Source: Chamaelirium japonicum (lineage: Eukaryota; Streptophyta; Magnoliopsida; Liliales; Melanthiaceae). From it: a stretch of 64,000 nt of DNA. Position 1 is the first letter of the stretch. Every line of letters starts with the position of its first letter. Shown in pieces: positions 36,721-64,000 of the stretch. Below the pieces are notes generated by a model, which saw nothing but the letters and a program-made list of their open reading frames with translations, ran no database searches and was not told the DNA's origin. The translations under genes were made by a program, and so were the position numbers. Location of the stretch: the NCBI GenBank assembly GCA_947650365.1, contig OX393552.1:20494645-20558644 (forward strand), written 5' to 3'.

Positions 36721-36833
36721 CCGACCCATTGCCAGCCCTATATTTGATTCAACTAGAGTTTTTAAAATGTGTCGATTTTTTTTGAATGTGCTATTTAAGT
36801 CAGGGTGATCATTTTGGGGCAAGTCTTTCGCTG

Positions 36834-37863
36834 TGTAAAGTTTCCCACCAACAATCAATGGAATCTGAGTGCGCTTCTACTATAAGCTAGAACGTGGATA
36901 CTTTACAGTAGAGAGTAGAAACAAGAGTTGGTGACGAAGTTCGACCGAAGCCTAAATATTTGTGTGGTAAAATGCAACATTGAATTCACTAACTCGGAAA
37001 AAAGTAGAGCAACTCTCGATAGACTGAGCAGTGCATATACAAGTAAACAGAGAACAAAGTGGGAGGATAGATAGTGGATTCCGGAATCCTATTGGATCTT
37101 GGAGATTGAATTCCAAAAACCTATCTATTCTTTGCTAGAGAAGAATGGCTCTGGAATGGAATTGTGATCTAGATTATGTGTCGAGGTCCCCTATTTATAG
37201 ACCTCAGGGGGATTTCGAGCCCCTGAATTGTCGTCTCGGTGCCCAAGCAGGGCTGGTGGGCCCCATCATGTCTTTTGTGGGCCCCACTTGAGCTGTTGAC
37301 ATGGACTTGTCGATATCTTAGCCAAATTTTGCACCCACAATTACCCCCTCCTAGTTAGCCAGGTGATAACCTAGTTGGCTGTGATTGTCTGTGTGGGGAT
37401 GATAATGTCTCTTTATAGTCCTAAGGATTGTCATTGAAGTCGAATTGATTTGATGAGCGCTTCAAAGAAGTCTGCCGACCTCTTGGAGGAGTCCATTGAC
37501 CCTCTGCCAAGGATCAACCGGAGAGCGCGGAGTACGAAAATCAACCCCCTGCTAAGGGCCGGTCGATCGATTTCTGACGATCGATCGATCGCTGATGACT
37601 GATCAGTCAATGATGTCCGATTAGTCGATGACGGCCGATCCGAGGTCCAAGTCGTGGCGCCAAGGAAAAGGACCAATCCCTTACCTAGGGGCGGTAGATC
37701 GGTTGTTGGTGGCCGATCGATCACTGCTTACCGATCAGTTGCTGGCAACCGATCCCTCGACCGATCGTTACTAGGCGGTCGAGAAGATACAAACAACTTG
37801 CTCTTCATGGACAAGGCCGTTGCCGAGCCCACATGCATTGCTGGCCGACGAGATCCACGTTAA
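36834..37863 (-). mobile_element. Fossil 3' end of a Tat-like Ty3/gypsy element
   Basis: 36834-37331 looks like an LTR ending AATTTTGCACCCACA, followed by the antisense polypurine tract ATTACCCCCTCC. 37560-37790 is rich in GACCGATCGATC-type palindromes. The same order occurs at 46040-47500 in the intact-looking relative, so this is a degraded, related element in the same orientation. Coding parts are missing. Confidence 0.6.
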
Positions 37864-38709
37864 AGGCCTAAGTTGAAAACTCTAAACATGACTTTCTTGA
37901 TATTTATTATGCTAATATGAATAGTATCAATTAATTTTTTTATGTAGTATAAAGTTTTTATTTTGTACGGGGCTTTAAGCTTTTTAGAGTCTTAATTAGG
38001 AGGCTATTTAGGTGGGTCGGTGTCATCTCTTCAATTTGATGCCTTAGGCTATTTAAGTGGGTTTTGACTTTGCAGCCCTCTGTTCATGTGGGGCCCTAGG
38101 GGTCTTATGGTTGAGCTGGCATTGACGTTGCCACACCCATTGCTGGAAATTATGGAATAAAAAACTAGTGACTTTGAAGCACGTATCGAATATGCTTTCT
38201 TTAAAGGGTCATTTACTCTCACTCGGATAGAGTTTGCTGATAGGATAATTGGAAACATGCTTACATGATGCAACAATGCTTTGCGGGTGTCTGCGTTCTT
38301 CAGCAACGAGAAACTCTGAAAAATTTGGGTCGAGACCTCTGCCATGAACCCCTAATCTTACAGGCAAGAGGCTGCAAGAGCAACATTGAGCGTTGCAGTG
38401 GACCCCATGGTCAAAGGTGCGCAACATGGCACGTGGTGATAGGTATCCCCATGACGTGGTAGGGCCTCCCCATCCAAGTTTTTTTTTTAGAGGGTGCCGC
38501 CCCTTGCAAACCCCTAGGAGTGTAAAAAAAGCCCATCAGCTCGAACCCGACTGGATAGTCACGGTTCGAACCCGGCCCGGCTCGAACATGCCATGGGCCG
38601 GGCTCGGGCGGCAACCTTGAGCCCTTTTTCGCTGCCGCGCCGCCCCCATCCACCTTCGGAGACCGCCGTCTTGGACGGAGGAGTTCGAGGCTTAACGATG
38701 GGTTTACGG
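37864..38709 (+). other. Intergenic sequence, no gene
   Basis: Mixed composition. 38540-38610 has AACCCGGCCCGGCTCGAAC-type text seen at plant transposon ends. No element or conserved frame was recognised. Confidence 0.4.
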
Positions 38710-38717
38710 GTTGCGGC

Positions 38718-39464
38718 CAGTGGCGGAGCCAAGATTTCACTCTAGTGGGGGCAAGAAAATTTAAAACCCTAAAAGTTATCTCTTTTCATGACAGTGCAAT
38801 CATGGGTAGAACTTAATAAGCTATTGTTTTAAAGGACACTGGATGCAATCAAGCAGGGGCAATCGATGCTCAGGAGTCAGTCTAGCAAAGTAGCAGGCCA
38901 TGTGGTGAGCCGGTGTGACCCCTGTGAGGCTGCGAGTTGTTAGTAGCAAGCACTTCAAGGTCGTCGTCGAGGTTGGTTATTGGAGATGAATTGTTTTTTT
39001 TTTTCTTCAGATGCACTAATTGTATTTGACAACCATTCTTGGTTTTAGATTTTAGTGAATTAGTGGGGTGGGGGTTCCATAGGGCTGGATTGACACATGC
39101 CTCTAAGGAGTATAACCTTTGGATAATTACACTTTGCCCCCTAAGGTTTATCTCAAAAAACTTAACCCCTCTATAGTTAAAAAAGCTACAATTTTCACCC
39201 TTCAATTTAGTTTTTGATCAGATAAACATTACCAAATGAGGGGTTTTTTTTTTGAGTGGCACCAAACGAGTGCTAACAAATGAGGAAATTAAGTAGTTGA
39301 AAAAGGGGCAATGTGCTAATATTTCAAACTTTGGGAAACGATTTGGAAAAAAATTAACTACTATAGGGTTAAATGTTAAAAATTAACTACTATAGGGTTA
39401 AACGTTTTTTGAGCTAAACTTTAGGGGGGCAAAGGGTAATTGACCTTAGTTGGCTCCTCCTCTG
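38718..39464. mobile_element. hAT element with exact 8-bp TSD, upstream of the bZIP gene
   Basis: Ends CAGTGGCGGAGCCAA and TTGGCTCCTCCTCTG (three mismatches), flanked by GTTGCGGC at 38710-38717 and 39465-39472. No transposase is present. A second palindromic element sits in its right half. Confidence 0.82.
39124..39442. mobile_element. MITE nested in the 38718 hAT
   Basis: ACACTTTGCCCCCTAAGGTT on the left mirrors ACTTTAGGGGGGCAAAGGGT on the right, with inner CTCAAAAAAC/GTTTTTTGAG arms. Ends are approximate. A T10 tract between ACCAAATGAG (39231) and ACCAAACGAG (39261) suggests a poly-T insertion inside it. Confidence 0.65.
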
Positions 39465-39499
39465 GTTGCGGCCGTCGAGTCTCGGAGAGGCGGCTAAGA

Positions 39500-39682
39500 A
39501 CGATTTTGTTCCAACCTCCTTAAAGAGGTTGGAGCATCCCGCTCTTTCTCATTGGTTCATCTCAGGGCTTTTAGTCATTTCACCATGATGTAGAGTATGA
39601 AATGACAAACATATCCTTGGAATAGACCAATGAGAGAGAGCGGGATGCTCCAACCTCTTTACGGAGGTTGGAACAAAATCGT
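39500..39682. mobile_element. Palindromic MITE in the bZIP promoter
   Basis: Arms of about 45 bp, GATTTTGTTCCAACCTCC then AGAGGTTGGAGCATCCCGCT on the left, mirrored at 39636-39682. Each arm has its own small hairpin. It ends 287 bp before the bZIP ATG. Confidence 0.75.
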
Positions 39683-39786
39683 ACTCGGCTGGAGTGGGAA
39701 GGAGGTTTCAGAGTCAGCACCGCTGCCGTCATCGCCGTTCCCGCCCCCACTTCACCACGCGGCGTGAATCAGGCCCGATAATGGAC

Positions 39787-39888
39787 GACGTCACCAGCTC
39801 CCGCACAAGAAAAGGCTTAAAAAAAAGCTGTCCGAAAGTAAAGAAAGCAGGGGCATTTTGGGAAAACGTGGGCTAATGTACACGTGGC
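39787..39888 (+). promoter_or_regulatory. ACGT-core motifs upstream of the bZIP gene
   Basis: A C-box-type GACGTCAC (39787-39794), AACGTGGG (39865-39872) and a perfect G-box CACGTGGC (39881-39888) lie 82-183 bp before the ATG. Plant bZIPs bind ACGT cores, so self-regulation or light/ABA input is possible; this is inference. Confidence 0.55.
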
Positions 39889-39942
39889 CTTTATCCCCCA
39901 TTTCGGTCACCTTCTCCTTCTACTCGAAGGAACCGACAGAGG

Positions 39943-39944
39943 AG

Positions 39945-39969
<25 letters not shown>
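39943..39969 (+). repeat. (GA)n tract directly before the bZIP start codon
   Basis: About 13 GA units run into the ATG at 39970, probably within the 5' UTR. Confidence 0.85.
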
Positions 39970-63898
<23,929 letters not shown>

Positions 63899-64000
63899 GT
63901 AAGCTGCTCGTATGACTTGAGCAATTTTGTTGAACTGTACAACTCTTTGGTGTTGTGGTGATTGGATATTAATTGCTCTTTGTTTATATCCTGTTTACAA

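Noticed and set aside
36226-36785. Pro/Arg/Gly-rich frames on both strands
   Set aside because: Caused by microsatellite and GC-skewed sequence; no recognisable domain or splice context.

Overview
This is a nuclear flowering-plant sequence. Two genes with spliceosomal GT-AG introns lie on the + strand, and almost everything else is transposon-derived. The GC-rich first exons would fit a monocot or magnoliid, but the window does not fix the species. No tRNA, rRNA or CRISPR array was seen.

Gene 1 (6339-31915) is a nine-exon tryptophan synthase alpha-subunit gene. Its 312-residue product starts with a plastid transit-type leader and keeps both catalytic acidic residues. The gene is stretched to 25.6 kb by mobile elements in its introns. 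Gene 2 (39970 to beyond the right edge) is a group C bZIP transcription factor of the CPRF2/Opaque2/bZIP63 type. Five exons are visible, covering the N-terminal domain, the basic region and the start of the leucine zipper. Its 15.6-kb second intron holds a 13-kb LTR retrotransposon.

Layout: 1-1930, antisense LINE remnant. 2020-5722, non-autonomous hAT with its own 8-bp target duplication, containing a MULE with a 9-bp duplication. 5842-6226, hAT MITE in the promoter of gene 1. 6339-31915, gene 1 with intronic hATs, MULE MITEs, a Copia fossil and a recent 0.5-kb tandem duplication. 31916-39464, intergenic tandem repeats, palindromes, an LTR fossil and a hAT. 39500-39969, MITE and ACGT-core promoter motifs of gene 2. 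40408-44120, intron 1 of gene 2 with a three-LTR TRIM array. 44218-59830, intron 2: Copia remnant split by a Tat-lineage Ty3/gypsy element (45123-58110) that carries a gene on its opposite strand. 60018-63603, intron 3: foldback elements between microsatellites and a rearranged hAT transposase remnant.

The two host genes work separately: one supplies indole for tryptophan in the plastid, the other is a DNA-binding regulator from a group known to act on amino-acid and storage-protein genes. The main interest is the well-resolved insertion history (many exact target-site duplications), several very short poly-T insertions with long direct repeats, and the antisense gene of the Tat element.
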